Positions 56,373 through 64,000 of a stretch of 64,000 bases of DNA are shown here, one piece after another (position 1 is the first letter of the stretch; each line of letters begins with the position of its first letter). The notes beneath the pieces were generated by a model. The model was not told the origin of the DNA, did no database searches, and saw only the letters and a list, made by a program, of their open reading frames with translations. The translations under genes and the position numbers were made by a program. Source of the DNA: Actinomycetota bacterium (GTDB lineage Bacteria > Actinomycetota > Actinomycetes > S36-B12); contig JAUXVJ010000009.1 in the NCBI GenBank assembly GCA_030684515.1, forward strand, positions 62,001 to 126,000, read 5' to 3'.

Positions 56373-57616
56373 CACTCACGGCTGCCCTAGTGCTGGCAGC
56401 GTGCGGTGGTGGCGATTCTGAGGATGGCAGCGCGAGCGCTGCTCCCACAGCAGATGCCAATGTAGTTCCGGCCTCACTCGTGGGGATGCAGATCGAGGGC
56501 GTTGAAGTCGAGGCTTGGTCGTCGGCACCCTTTGGCTCACTGCGCCTTTGGGACAATGGCACCGCTTGGTCGCAGATAGAGCCGACCAAGGGTGTGTTCC
56601 GTTGGAAGAACCTTGACGGCGCCTTGTCCAACGCCAAGTCCAAGGGAATGACCGATATCCTCATGGTGCTTGGCACCACTCCCACGTGGGCAGCTTCCAA
56701 GGTGACCGAGCCGGTCTACCCGCCGTATCCAGGTGCCAATAGCGCGCCGAAGAACATGGCCGACTGGGACAATTGGGTACGCGCAGTGGTCACCCGGTAC
56801 AAGGGCCAGATCACCTCATATGAGATCTGGAATGAGGCCAACCTCAAGCAGTTCTTCAACGGCACTCCAGCCCAACTGGCAGAGATGACCAAGCGCGCCT
56901 ACGACATCATCAAGGCCGAGGATCCCGAAGCGACAATCGTCTCAGCCTCGCCAGCACTGCGCTTGCAGTCGGCCTTCGATCGCTTTTTCGGTGCATATCT
57001 GAGTGAACTGGCCAAGCGTGATTGGCCAGTGGACGTTCTTGCAATGCATACCTATCCCAAGGCCAATGGCGATCCAGTGGCCCGAGGCGAACTGATCGAT
57101 ATGGCCAAGGAGGCCATCACCGCATCGGGAGCGCCGGCTGATATGCCGATCTGGGATACCGAGCTCAACTACGGACTTGCCGGGCCTGGTGCACTGCCAA
57201 AGCAGAGGATTGTCGGATTGAAGGCTGCTGGCTGGGTGGTGCGTACCTATATCGACAATCTTCGCTACGGAATCGAACGCTCCTACTGGTACATCTGGAC
57301 CCAGAAGCCGTACGCGCTGCTTGGCATCCAGGCCTACCCGGGCTCGCCCGCTGAGCAAGGCTTCTTCGCAGTGGAGAACTGGGTCATCGGTTCCAGTTTC
57401 GAGGGCTGTACCGAGTCGGGTGATGTTGTGACGTGCAACTTCACCCGAGCAGGGCAGAAGTCGATCGTGGCGTGGGCCAATACCGGCACTGCGCAATACA
57501 CGGCCCCTGAAGGCAGCACTTTGGTCTGCGATCCGGCTGCGAAGTGCGCTCAGGTGCCGACCGGCTCGCAGTTGACGCTGACTGAAGTGCCCGTTCGCAT
57601 CTATCTGCAGGCGTAA
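56318..57616 (+). CDS. Lipoprotein clan GH-A glycosidase (GH39/PslG-like), copy 2
   Basis: A 432-aa paralogue of the preceding protein. A basic N-terminus and hydrophobic segment lead to the lipobox LAAC (C29), so it is membrane-anchored at the cell surface. Catalytic E173 (EIWNEANL) and E282 (IWDTELNYG) are intact; the C-terminal beta domain keeps the cysteine pairs. The ATG at 56318 lies within copy 1 (55-bp overlap); the GTG at 56267 would add residues in front of the signal. Tandem duplication with one free and one anchored form is evident. Confidence 0.72.
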   Translation: MVRNRRQKRTKSAAFSAVALTAALVLAACGGGDSEDGSASAAPTADANVVPASLVGMQIEGVEVEAWSSAPFGSLRLWDNGTAWSQIEPTKGVFRWKNLDGALSNAKSKGMTDILMVLGTTPTWAASKVTEPVYPPYPGANSAPKNMADWDNWVRAVVTRYKGQITSYEIWNEANLKQFFNGTPAQLAEMTKRAYDIIKAEDPEATIVSASPALRLQSAFDRFFGAYLSELAKRDWPVDVLAMHTYPKANGDPVARGELIDMAKEAITASGAPADMPIWDTELNYGLAGPGALPKQRIVGLKAAGWVVRTYIDNLRYGIERSYWYIWTQKPYALLGIQAYPGSPAEQGFFAVENWVIGSSFEGCTESGDVVTCNFTRAGQKSIVAWANTGTAQYTAPEGSTLVCDPAAKCAQVPTGSQLTLTEVPVRIYLQA

Positions 57617-57678
57617 TCTGCAGCTTCGCAGACCGAGGCGTTGGTGCTTGCGCTGGTAACCTTGGCAGCGGAGGTCAG

Positions 57679-59187
57679 ATGACGCATGAGGTGACGCAGG
57701 ACGGCTCTACGCCCACTGACGCCACCAGCCATCTGCGCACCCCTGCTCGGATCGGCTGGTCATCGGCTCACAATCGTCGTGATCGCCCTCATCTGAGGCG
57801 AGATCCCCTGCGCGTGTATGCCACCCGCGCTGTGATCTGGGATTTCATCGCGATCACCGTTGCGGGCATCGTCGGCTTCACCCTTCGCTGGGCCATCCCG
57901 TTCAATGTCGAGATCAACGACCCCACTTACGTCTCACTGGTTGTGATCGTTGTCATCGCCTGGATGGCTGTCATGGTTCTGCGTGGCGCATATGACACTC
58001 GCGTGCTGGGTGTGGGCTCAGAAGAGTTCAAAAGGGTGGTTTCAGCAACGGCCACAGTGTTTGGCGCGGTAGCCATCGTCGTATTCGCCTTCAAGCTGGA
58101 TCTCTCACGCGGCTTCGTCCTCATCACCTTCACTGCGGGTCTGCTGCTCCTGCTGGTCGTGCGCTGGGTCCTGCGTTCGTGGTTGCGTCATGAGCGTCGC
58201 TACGGACACTTCCTGCACCGCACGGTTGTCATTGGTGCCGAGCCGCAGAAGTCCGAGATCGTCGACATGTTGGATCGTGACCCGGTTGCCGGTTTCACCG
58301 TTGTTGACGATCTTGAAGAACCGGCCTCTGACATTACTGAAGATGAACTTGATGAATGGCTCGATGAAGTCATGGCAGTGATCGCGTTGGAGGACGCAGA
58401 CACCGTGGCAATCGCCGGCTCACCGGCAATTGGTGCAAAGGTCGTGCAGCGACTGGCTTGGCGCCTGGAAGGTCCGCGGGTGGACCTCTTGGTGGCACCG
58501 GCTGTTGGCGATGTCGCTGGGCCGCGCGTCACGATGCGTATGGCTGCCGATCTGCCGCTGCTGCACCTTGACGAGCCGCATCTCACGGGTCCTAAACGCG
58601 CGATCAAGCGTTCCTTCGACTTACTGTTCGCGGTCGTCCTGTTCTTCCTCTTCCTGCCGTTCATGATTGTTGCAGCCATCGGTGTGAAGCTGACCAGTCG
58701 CGGACCCATGCTCTATTTCCAGGAGCGAGTGGGCCGTGGAGGCGAACTCATCCAGGTCGCAAAATTTCGGACGATGTATGTCGGCGCTGATGAGCAGCGG
58801 GAGGAAGTCATCGGCGCCCCCGATGCCAGCATCACTGCGCGGTACCGGCGTGATCCCCGCATAACCCCATTTGGCCGTTTCCTTCGACGCTGGTCGATCG
58901 ATGAGACTCCGCAGGTCGTCAACGTGCTTGGTGGAACCATGTCAATGGTCGGCCCACGTCCGGTGTTGGTCGATGAGCTTCCCCTGCTCGGTGATGCCGA
59001 TCACCGTCGTCACCTGACTAAGCCAGGACTCACTGGCTTGTGGCAGGTCTCAGGTCGCAAGGACGTTGACTGGGATGAGCGTATGCGACTGGATCTTGAC
59101 TACGTCGAGCACTGGTCGCCGGCTCTTGATCTGGTGATCGTGGCCAAGACGGTGAAGGCCGTGCTTGTCGGTGACGGGGCCTACTAG
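57679..59187 (+). CDS. Exopolysaccharide polyprenyl glycosylphosphotransferase
   Basis: A 502-aa membrane enzyme that transfers a sugar phosphate to undecaprenyl phosphate, the first step of lipid-linked glycan assembly. Four to five transmembrane helices (about 52-175), a CoA/NAD-binding-like cytoplasmic domain (TVVIGAEPQKSEIVDML), one membrane helix, and the catalytic C-terminal bacterial sugar transferase domain (about 305-502) with FQERVGRGGELIQVAKFRTM, YRRDPRITPFGRFLRRWS, VGPRPVLVDEL and KPGLTGLWQVSGR. The initial sugar cannot be predicted. Confidence 0.92.
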   Translation: MTHEVTQDGSTPTDATSHLRTPARIGWSSAHNRRDRPHLRRDPLRVYATRAVIWDFIAITVAGIVGFTLRWAIPFNVEINDPTYVSLVVIVVIAWMAVMVLRGAYDTRVLGVGSEEFKRVVSATATVFGAVAIVVFAFKLDLSRGFVLITFTAGLLLLLVVRWVLRSWLRHERRYGHFLHRTVVIGAEPQKSEIVDMLDRDPVAGFTVVDDLEEPASDITEDELDEWLDEVMAVIALEDADTVAIAGSPAIGAKVVQRLAWRLEGPRVDLLVAPAVGDVAGPRVTMRMAADLPLLHLDEPHLTGPKRAIKRSFDLLFAVVLFFLFLPFMIVAAIGVKLTSRGPMLYFQERVGRGGELIQVAKFRTMYVGADEQREEVIGAPDASITARYRRDPRITPFGRFLRRWSIDETPQVVNVLGGTMSMVGPRPVLVDELPLLGDADHRRHLTKPGLTGLWQVSGRKDVDWDERMRLDLDYVEHWSPALDLVIVAKTVKAVLVGDGAY

Positions 59188-59460
59188 TTTCGACACGCGT
59201 GCATCTCGCGTCGGCAGGCCCAAGATCTCAAGTCGGGCTGAGATAGAGCGGTCGGCCATGCGTTGTTCAAGGGCCTGGATATCGATCTTGACCCACCAGA
59301 AGAGATCTGCGAACTGAACCTCTCAAGGCATTTTGATAAGGAGGCGTCTTTCGTTCCTTGATGCTCATTCAGGGGGCCTTCCGCAGCGGCTCTGACGGCT
59401 GTTTATAACGGCTCTGCAACGGAAAAGTGTTGGAGACAGACCTCTATCTATACTCACCAA
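59188..59460. other. 273-bp gap before the DUF4012 gene
   Basis: No coding sequence seen. CGAC-A-CGCG (59191-59199) can pair with CGCGTCG (59207-59213) as a bulged stem just after the previous stop, a possible weak terminator. The second half is AT-richer (TTTGATAAGGAGG, TGTTTATAACGG) and leads to the -10 hexamer at 59449. Confidence 0.4.
59449..59454 (+). promoter_or_regulatory. -10 element of a leaderless promoter for the DUF4012 gene
   Basis: TATACT, close to the consensus TATAAT, ends seven bases before the GTG at 59461. No ribosome site is seen, so the mRNA is likely leaderless. Confidence 0.55.
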
Positions 59461-61392
59461 GTGTCTCGGGTCTCTCCACGCCTAGCGTTTGGCATTGGCC
59501 TCGGGATTGTGGTCGGAGCCTTTGTTGTGTGGCTCCAGATTTCGTCATTCACCTCATTGGTTTCACTGGGAACTGGCTTTCGCAGTTTCCAGACCAGCCT
59601 GACGAGCGCGGCCAACCAGATCTCCGATGGTGAGTACGAGGCGGCCCAGGCCGATTTCGCTCAAGTGCAGTCAGCGGCGGATCGCGTCGATGCCTCTGCG
59701 CATGGGCGCAATATGGTGGTGCTGAGTTGGATCCCAGGTCTTGGCTCAGCAGTTGCGAACTGGGAGCGACTGGCCACCGCGAGTCAGCAGATCACGACCA
59801 GCACCGGGGACATGCTCACCTTGTTCGGTGATCTGTCAGGCAAATCCGGTGCCGAGAAGATCTTCAATGACGGCGCGATCGACGTCGACGCTCTGCGCAA
59901 GCTGCCTCCTCGAGTGAAGTCCATCGATCAGGGCATTGCGATCACTTTTGCAAATCTGGAATCAATTCAAGCCAATGGACCTCTGTCAGGCCCACTGGCG
60001 TCAATACAAGGCAGGGCACTGAAGCAGATCGCCCCAATCCAAGAAGCGATGAAGGCTCTGGTTGATCTTGCTCCGCAACTGCCTGATGCACTCGGCGCGA
60101 ATGGGCCCAAGCGCTACCTGATTGCTATCGGCAATCAGGCCGAGATGCGTGCTTCAGGTGGAGCTCCCCTCACCTTGATCCTGGTGGAGTTCGATCAAGG
60201 TCGCATCACGATCCCGATCAAGGGTCAAACGAGCACCGAGCTCTTTCCGCCGCTGAATGCACCAGTGAAGTGGTGGGGTCCTTCGGCGAACCCCTTCTTC
60301 GACGTCAATCCGCGCAATGCTCCGATGGTCGTCACCAATACTCATCCCTCCCTGTTGACCAGTGCCCGAGAAATGGATGGCGCTTGGCAGGGTGGTCAGT
60401 ACCCAGCAGTCGATGGCATCGTCACCGTCGATCTCACGGCAATTGGCTCGGTACTCAATGCGATGGGGCCGATTCAATCGCCGGCCTATGGCGAGGTGAC
60501 AGGCGACAAGCTTGGGCAGATCCTGCTGATCGACGCCTACGCCAAGTTTGGGCAGGAAGAAGCTGTTGCCAGACAGAAGGCCAATCAGGAATTACTTGAT
60601 CAACTGCTGACGAAACTGCTTTCGGGGGATGAGCTGGTGACCGCAGCCAAGGCGATGGCACAAACTGCGCCGGGCCGGCACTTCCAGGTGTGGATGCTCA
60701 ACCCTGATTTCGAATCAATAATCGTCAAGAGTGGCGCTGGCGGCGCAGTCGTGGCCCCATCCAAGGGCGACTGGTCGGCGGTGTACACGCAAAACGGCAA
60801 CCAGAGCAAGGTGGACGTCTTCCAGAAACGCAGTGTGGTGGTCAACGCAGTGATCAACGCCGATGGTTCGGCGCAAGTCACTCAGGATGTCATTCTCACG
60901 AATGCGACGCCGGCCGATCGCCCTGAAGGACCTCCTGAGCGCATTGGATATGAGACAAGTTGGCTGAAGGCGGCGTACATCATGTATGTACCCAATGCAG
61001 CCGAGAATATGCAGGCGACCTATCCCGCTGGCTTTGCTGTACGACCGTTCAAGAATCACCAGCAATACGGCCGTGGCTATGCCAACGATGGCTTCAATCA
61101 GAAGCTTGTGCGTGTTGTCGGGTGGACCGGGCCGGGGCAGTCGTCGACAGTGACGCAGAGTTACACCCTGCCAGCAGGCACCTTCAGCGCAAATGGCTCA
61201 TTGACCTATACCTTGCAGGCTGACCCGCAATCGCTCTTCAAGCCGTCAACAATCACTGTGCGTGTCACGGCTCCTTCGGGCTGGGCGCCAGTTGAAACTG
61301 AAGGCATGGCAGTCACCGGACGCACAGCTGAAGTCAGCGCTGTGCAGAACGCGCCGGTCAATGTCGTCATCGATCTGCAGAAGGTCAGTTGA
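59461..61392 (+). CDS. DUF4012 membrane-anchored extracellular protein
   Basis: A 643-aa protein anchored by one N-terminal helix (about 8-30, LAFGIGLGIVVGAFVVWLQI) with the rest outside. A helical part (about 35-200) is followed by the DUF4012 domain (about 215-430) with PKRYLIAIGNQAEMRASGG, FFDVN and GIVTVDLTAIG, and a beta-rich C-terminus (about 440-640). DUF4012 proteins are common in actinobacterial surface glycan loci; their role is unknown. The final TGA overlaps the next ATG by one base (TGATG at 61390-61394). Confidence 0.8.
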   Translation: MSRVSPRLAFGIGLGIVVGAFVVWLQISSFTSLVSLGTGFRSFQTSLTSAANQISDGEYEAAQADFAQVQSAADRVDASAHGRNMVVLSWIPGLGSAVANWERLATASQQITTSTGDMLTLFGDLSGKSGAEKIFNDGAIDVDALRKLPPRVKSIDQGIAITFANLESIQANGPLSGPLASIQGRALKQIAPIQEAMKALVDLAPQLPDALGANGPKRYLIAIGNQAEMRASGGAPLTLILVEFDQGRITIPIKGQTSTELFPPLNAPVKWWGPSANPFFDVNPRNAPMVVTNTHPSLLTSAREMDGAWQGGQYPAVDGIVTVDLTAIGSVLNAMGPIQSPAYGEVTGDKLGQILLIDAYAKFGQEEAVARQKANQELLDQLLTKLLSGDELVTAAKAMAQTAPGRHFQVWMLNPDFESIIVKSGAGGAVVAPSKGDWSAVYTQNGNQSKVDVFQKRSVVVNAVINADGSAQVTQDVILTNATPADRPEGPPERIGYETSWLKAAYIMYVPNAAENMQATYPAGFAVRPFKNHQQYGRGYANDGFNQKLVRVVGWTGPGQSSTVTQSYTLPAGTFSANGSLTYTLQADPQSLFKPSTITVRVTAPSGWAPVETEGMAVTGRTAEVSAVQNAPVNVVIDLQKVS

Positions 61393-63362
61393 TGTCCCGA
61401 GCCAACCAGATGTTGGCTGCGGAGGCGGTCATCTCAATTGCCCTGCTCTGGATCTTCCCACCGTTCGGCTTCATTGCCTGCGCTGTCCTGCTGATGATCG
61501 CGCCACCGTGGGGTCGCAGCCTCACTGAACGAGCCATCATCTCGGCGATTGTCATCGCTGGAATCGTGGCCGTGGCCATCCCCCGTGGCAGCGAAGTCCC
61601 AGTCACGCAGACCAGCGCTCGCCTGGGACTTTCTCTTGTTGTAGCGATTGCAGTGGCCCTGCGCTTCATTCCGAAGCTGAAGGCGTTTGCAACCCTGCCC
61701 AAGCCCAAGTTGGCGGATTGGTGCGTGGCCTTACTTGTCATTGTCAGCGGCCTGTGGTTGATGAGCGCATATGTCGGAGCCAGTGCTGAGCAGATCGTCA
61801 GTGGACTGTTCTTCACTGGCTGGGACAACCAAGGGCACTTCGTGCCGTTCGTGAACACCTATGAGGTGGGTGCAACACACTGGCCAACGATGGATGGCGC
61901 AGTGGCCTGGAATCAGTGGTACCCATCACTGCACACAACGATCTGGTCCCTCCTGACCCTGGCCGCCAGCGGGGAAGGTATTGATCGCCTCGGCTTACTG
62001 TGGCCATACGTGCAGTGGACGGCCATCAGCTTTGCCCTCTGCCTGGGTGCTTTGTCGTGGATTGCCAGTGACCTCGCCAAGAGGATCACTGAAGCGCTGG
62101 CGCCAGAGCATGTGTGGCTCAAGCGGCTGGCTCCAGCAGTAGCAGTTGCAGCCTTTGCCGCGTTCGCCCTGCTTGGCAGTCCCACTGCATTGTTCAATGC
62201 AGGCTTCACCAACTTCGTGATGGCAGTGACGATCACGGCAGCCACGGCCTACTTCGCAACGCGCAGCCTCAACAGTGCTCGACAGATCGGCTGGCTGCTT
62301 GTCCCGCTTGGTTCCCTCGCTGTCATAGGACTGTGGACTCCACTGGTACTGGGCATCGCGCCAGCCGGAGTCGTGGTGTTGATCGCGTTGTGGCAGCGCA
62401 AGCGCTGGCTTGGCATTGCCTGGGCGATTGCCACGGTGCTCATTGTGGCTGGCACGAGCTACATCCAGACCAAGGCGATCGTCAATGTCTCGGGCGCCGA
62501 CGTTGGCACATTCACCCAGGATCTTGGCGCGGTCGGCACTGGCATGGTGCCCTTCAACATCGGCTTGGCTTTGATGTCACCGCTGCTGCTTGCACTGATC
62601 GCCTGGCTGCTGTTCCGAAGGCGAATGATCCCCTTGGGCGTTGCAGTCGCCGGACCGGCGATAGCTGTCCTGCCCTTCCTTGCCGTTGCTGTGCTCGGCG
62701 CGCATTCAGCAGAGTTGGCTTGGCTCAACAGTTACTACGTGTTGAAGACACTGAACGCGATCTTGTTGTTCGCGGCTCCCGCCTACGCAGCTATCGCAGC
62801 CGTCACGGTGGTCATTGCTGTTGCGCATTTCGCGCGATCGCGCTTTGAAGCCGTAGTCATGGCGCTGATTGCTGCGCTGTTTGCGCTCGTGGCTTTCGGT
62901 TATGTCGGTCCTGCGCCCAAAGAGTTTGCCAGCGGCTTCAGTTCGGCACCCGGCATTGCCGCCGGTGCCAAACGCAGTGGGAGCGTGGACAACTCGCTGG
63001 TGGGTGAAGCGATAGTCAGCGCGGCGATCGCGGCCAAGCCGTATCCGAATGACATTCCGCTGCTTTGGGACGGCTCTGGCACCCTGCCCAATCTGTGGCT
63101 GGCCAGCCTCACTGGCGTGATGAGCAAGGACCAGCAGACCTTCTACCTGAGTCTGCCGCCATTCCCCTATGAATCCGCTGCCCAGAGCTATGTCTTCGAT
63201 GCGCTCGCCGCGAATCCGGATATGCACATAGCGATCTATTGGTTTCGCACTGTTTCTGGTCAGTCCCTTGCGGCACTCAAGACTTCCTTGCCAGGCCAGG
63301 TCGCGCTGGTGCAGGTGCTAATGCGTTCCTCGCTGCTGTGCCAGGAGTGCTCGCTGCCATGA
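61392..63362 (+). CDS. Large polytopic membrane protein, possible GT-C glycosyltransferase
   Basis: A 657-aa protein with about 14 transmembrane helices. After the third or fourth helix is a periplasmic loop with FTGWDNQGHFVPF, containing Asp and His, and NQWYPSLHTTIWSLL; a D-x-x-x-H arrangement in the first loop is typical of GT-C enzymes. A 120-residue extracytoplasmic end (about 530-657) has three cysteines near the end (SLLCQECSL). Function is not recognised; a glycan polymerase or transferase is possible. It is coupled to both neighbours by overlaps. Confidence 0.65.
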   Translation: MSRANQMLAAEAVISIALLWIFPPFGFIACAVLLMIAPPWGRSLTERAIISAIVIAGIVAVAIPRGSEVPVTQTSARLGLSLVVAIAVALRFIPKLKAFATLPKPKLADWCVALLVIVSGLWLMSAYVGASAEQIVSGLFFTGWDNQGHFVPFVNTYEVGATHWPTMDGAVAWNQWYPSLHTTIWSLLTLAASGEGIDRLGLLWPYVQWTAISFALCLGALSWIASDLAKRITEALAPEHVWLKRLAPAVAVAAFAAFALLGSPTALFNAGFTNFVMAVTITAATAYFATRSLNSARQIGWLLVPLGSLAVIGLWTPLVLGIAPAGVVVLIALWQRKRWLGIAWAIATVLIVAGTSYIQTKAIVNVSGADVGTFTQDLGAVGTGMVPFNIGLALMSPLLLALIAWLLFRRRMIPLGVAVAGPAIAVLPFLAVAVLGAHSAELAWLNSYYVLKTLNAILLFAAPAYAAIAAVTVVIAVAHFARSRFEAVVMALIAALFALVAFGYVGPAPKEFASGFSSAPGIAAGAKRSGSVDNSLVGEAIVSAAIAAKPYPNDIPLLWDGSGTLPNLWLASLTGVMSKDQQTFYLSLPPFPYESAAQSYVFDALAANPDMHIAIYWFRTVSGQSLAALKTSLPGQVALVQVLMRSSLLCQECSLP

Positions 63363-64000
63363 AGCTCAGCAGTACTCGCGCCGGCCGGCGCGGCCCTGGC
63401 ATTGTTGGGGTCGGCCTGATCCTCGTGGCGCTTATAGCGACAACGCTGCCAAGTCAGGCTGTGTCAACGGTCAAGATCCTTCCGGCTCCTGGCCTGCCTG
63501 CGGTGCCTGCGGTCGGCAACTACGCAACGCGTGCAAACCCAGCCTCCGTTCCGGTGGCCGGCGATCTAGCTACTGGACAGTTCATTGTCGGATCAGGTCC
63601 TCGCATGCAGTCAGCCTCGATTCATTCGACTTCGTCCACTGGCAGTGGAACACCGTTGATGGCGGACTGGAACGGCGATGGGATTGCGACGCCAGGTCGC
63701 TATGACGCCGGGGTTTGGTACGCAACTGACGTAGTGATCGGCAAGACACCTCAATGGAGGGCAGTTGCCAGTTTCCAGGGTCAGGCAGGTGATATCCCTG
63801 TGGTTGGCAGTCTGAACAAGGATCGTGTGCCAGATGTTGGATTCTTCCGAAGCGGCCAGTGGATCTGGCAGCTCAGCGGTGACCAGACCCAGAACGTGAC
63901 CTTTGGTCAAGCCGGAGACATCCCAGTAGTGGGTGATTGGAACGCGGACGGCATCGATGATCTCGGGGTGGTGCGCAGTGGCACGTGGCTCCTTCGAATA
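63359..64000 (+). CDS. Exported FG-GAP/VCBS-type repeat protein (3' end beyond window)
   Basis: The frame opens with the ATG at 63359, overlapping the previous TGA (ATGA), and is still open at base 64000: 214 codons. N-terminal basic residues and a hydrophobic segment (IVGVGLILVALIATTLPSQA) form a signal peptide or anchor. From about residue 100 repeats appear, each with an aspartate-rich loop, such as DWNGDGIATPGRYDAG, then GDIPVVGSLNKDRVPDVGFF and GDIPVVGDWNADGIDDLGVV. These D-x-N-x-D-G-type loops are calcium-binding FG-GAP repeats that form a beta-propeller on the cell surface. It is translated in step with the two membrane genes before it. Confidence 0.8.
   Translation, partial: MKLSSTRAGRRGPGIVGVGLILVALIATTLPSQAVSTVKILPAPGLPAVPAVGNYATRANPASVPVAGDLATGQFIVGSGPRMQSASIHSTSSTGSGTPLMADWNGDGIATPGRYDAGVWYATDVVIGKTPQWRAVASFQGQAGDIPVVGSLNKDRVPDVGFFRSGQWIWQLSGDQTQNVTFGQAGDIPVVGDWNADGIDDLGVVRSGTWLLRI

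Overview
The window is a chromosome replication-origin region of a high-GC actinomycete. It carries the conserved actinobacterial order pcnA, mutT-like NUDIX, DUF6049, murJ, pseudokinase, sigM, anti-sigma, trxB, trxA, cwlM, then parB, parA, rsmG, jag, yidC, yidD, rnpA, rpmH, then dnaA, oriC, dnaN, recF, DUF721, gyrB, gyrA, tRNA-Ile, tRNA-Ala, ppiA, rhomboid, crgA, trpG, pknB, pbpA, rodA, pstP, fhaB, fhaA, tRNA-Leu. This order matches mycobacteria and Streptomyces closely. Ino1 (inositol phosphate synthase), CrgA, CwlM, a PASTA kinase and FhaA place it firmly in the class Actinomycetes. The genus cannot be read from the sequence. No IS, phage or CRISPR was seen, so this is resident chromosome.

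Layout. 1-8.1 kb: end of a PadR regulator, ino1, a class II UvrA behind a perfect 21-bp hairpin, an MFS transporter coupled to a membrane protein, and pcnA facing back. 8.1-19.8 kb: a long forward run for envelope and redox functions (NUDIX, DUF6049, MurJ, a pseudokinase that is fused to MurJ in mycobacteria, SigM and its membrane partner, TrxB/TrxA, CwlM), then a PLP aminotransferase and a D-Ala-D-Ala ligase-like enzyme. 19.8-24.7 kb: the reverse par/rsmG/jag/yidCD/rnpA/rpmH cluster with two parS sites. 24.7-34.4 kb: dnaA, a 469-bp oriC, dnaN, recF, dciA-like DUF721, gyrB, gyrA. 34.4-36.3 kb: tRNA-Ile, a 41-aa DLW-39 protein and tRNA-Ala in one tight unit, then cyclophilin and rhomboid. 36.3-44.3 kb: crgA, trpG and the reverse pknB-pbpA-rodA-pstP-fhaB-fhaA signalling and elongation/division operon. 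44.4-54.3 kb: accessory single genes with many divergent pairs (SRPBCC, NlpC/P60, an S51-like/CysRS-like fusion, SDR, Sfp-type PPTase, secreted nuclease, peroxiredoxin, FAD reductase, ABM monooxygenase, GDP-fucose synthase, CoA-transferase). 54.4-64 kb: a surface-polysaccharide-like locus (methyltransferase, tandem exported clan-A glycosidases, polyprenyl glycosylphosphotransferase, DUF4012, polytopic membrane protein, exported FG-GAP protein running off the end).

How the parts fit. PknB/PstP, the two FHA proteins, the MurJ-linked pseudokinase and the amidase-like CwlM are the known actinobacterial circuit controlling peptidoglycan precursor supply; here all its parts lie in one window, but the pseudokinase is a separate gene, no pknA lies beside pknB, and CwlM has lost catalytic residues. 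DnaA boxes occur not only at dnaA and oriC but also in the last codons of parA and in the rhomboid/crgA gap. Several genes start exactly seven bases after a -10-like hexamer, which points to widespread leaderless mRNAs. The most unusual items are the S51-like/CysRS-like fusion, the tRNA-embedded DLW-39 gene, and the glycosidase/DUF4012/FG-GAP export locus.
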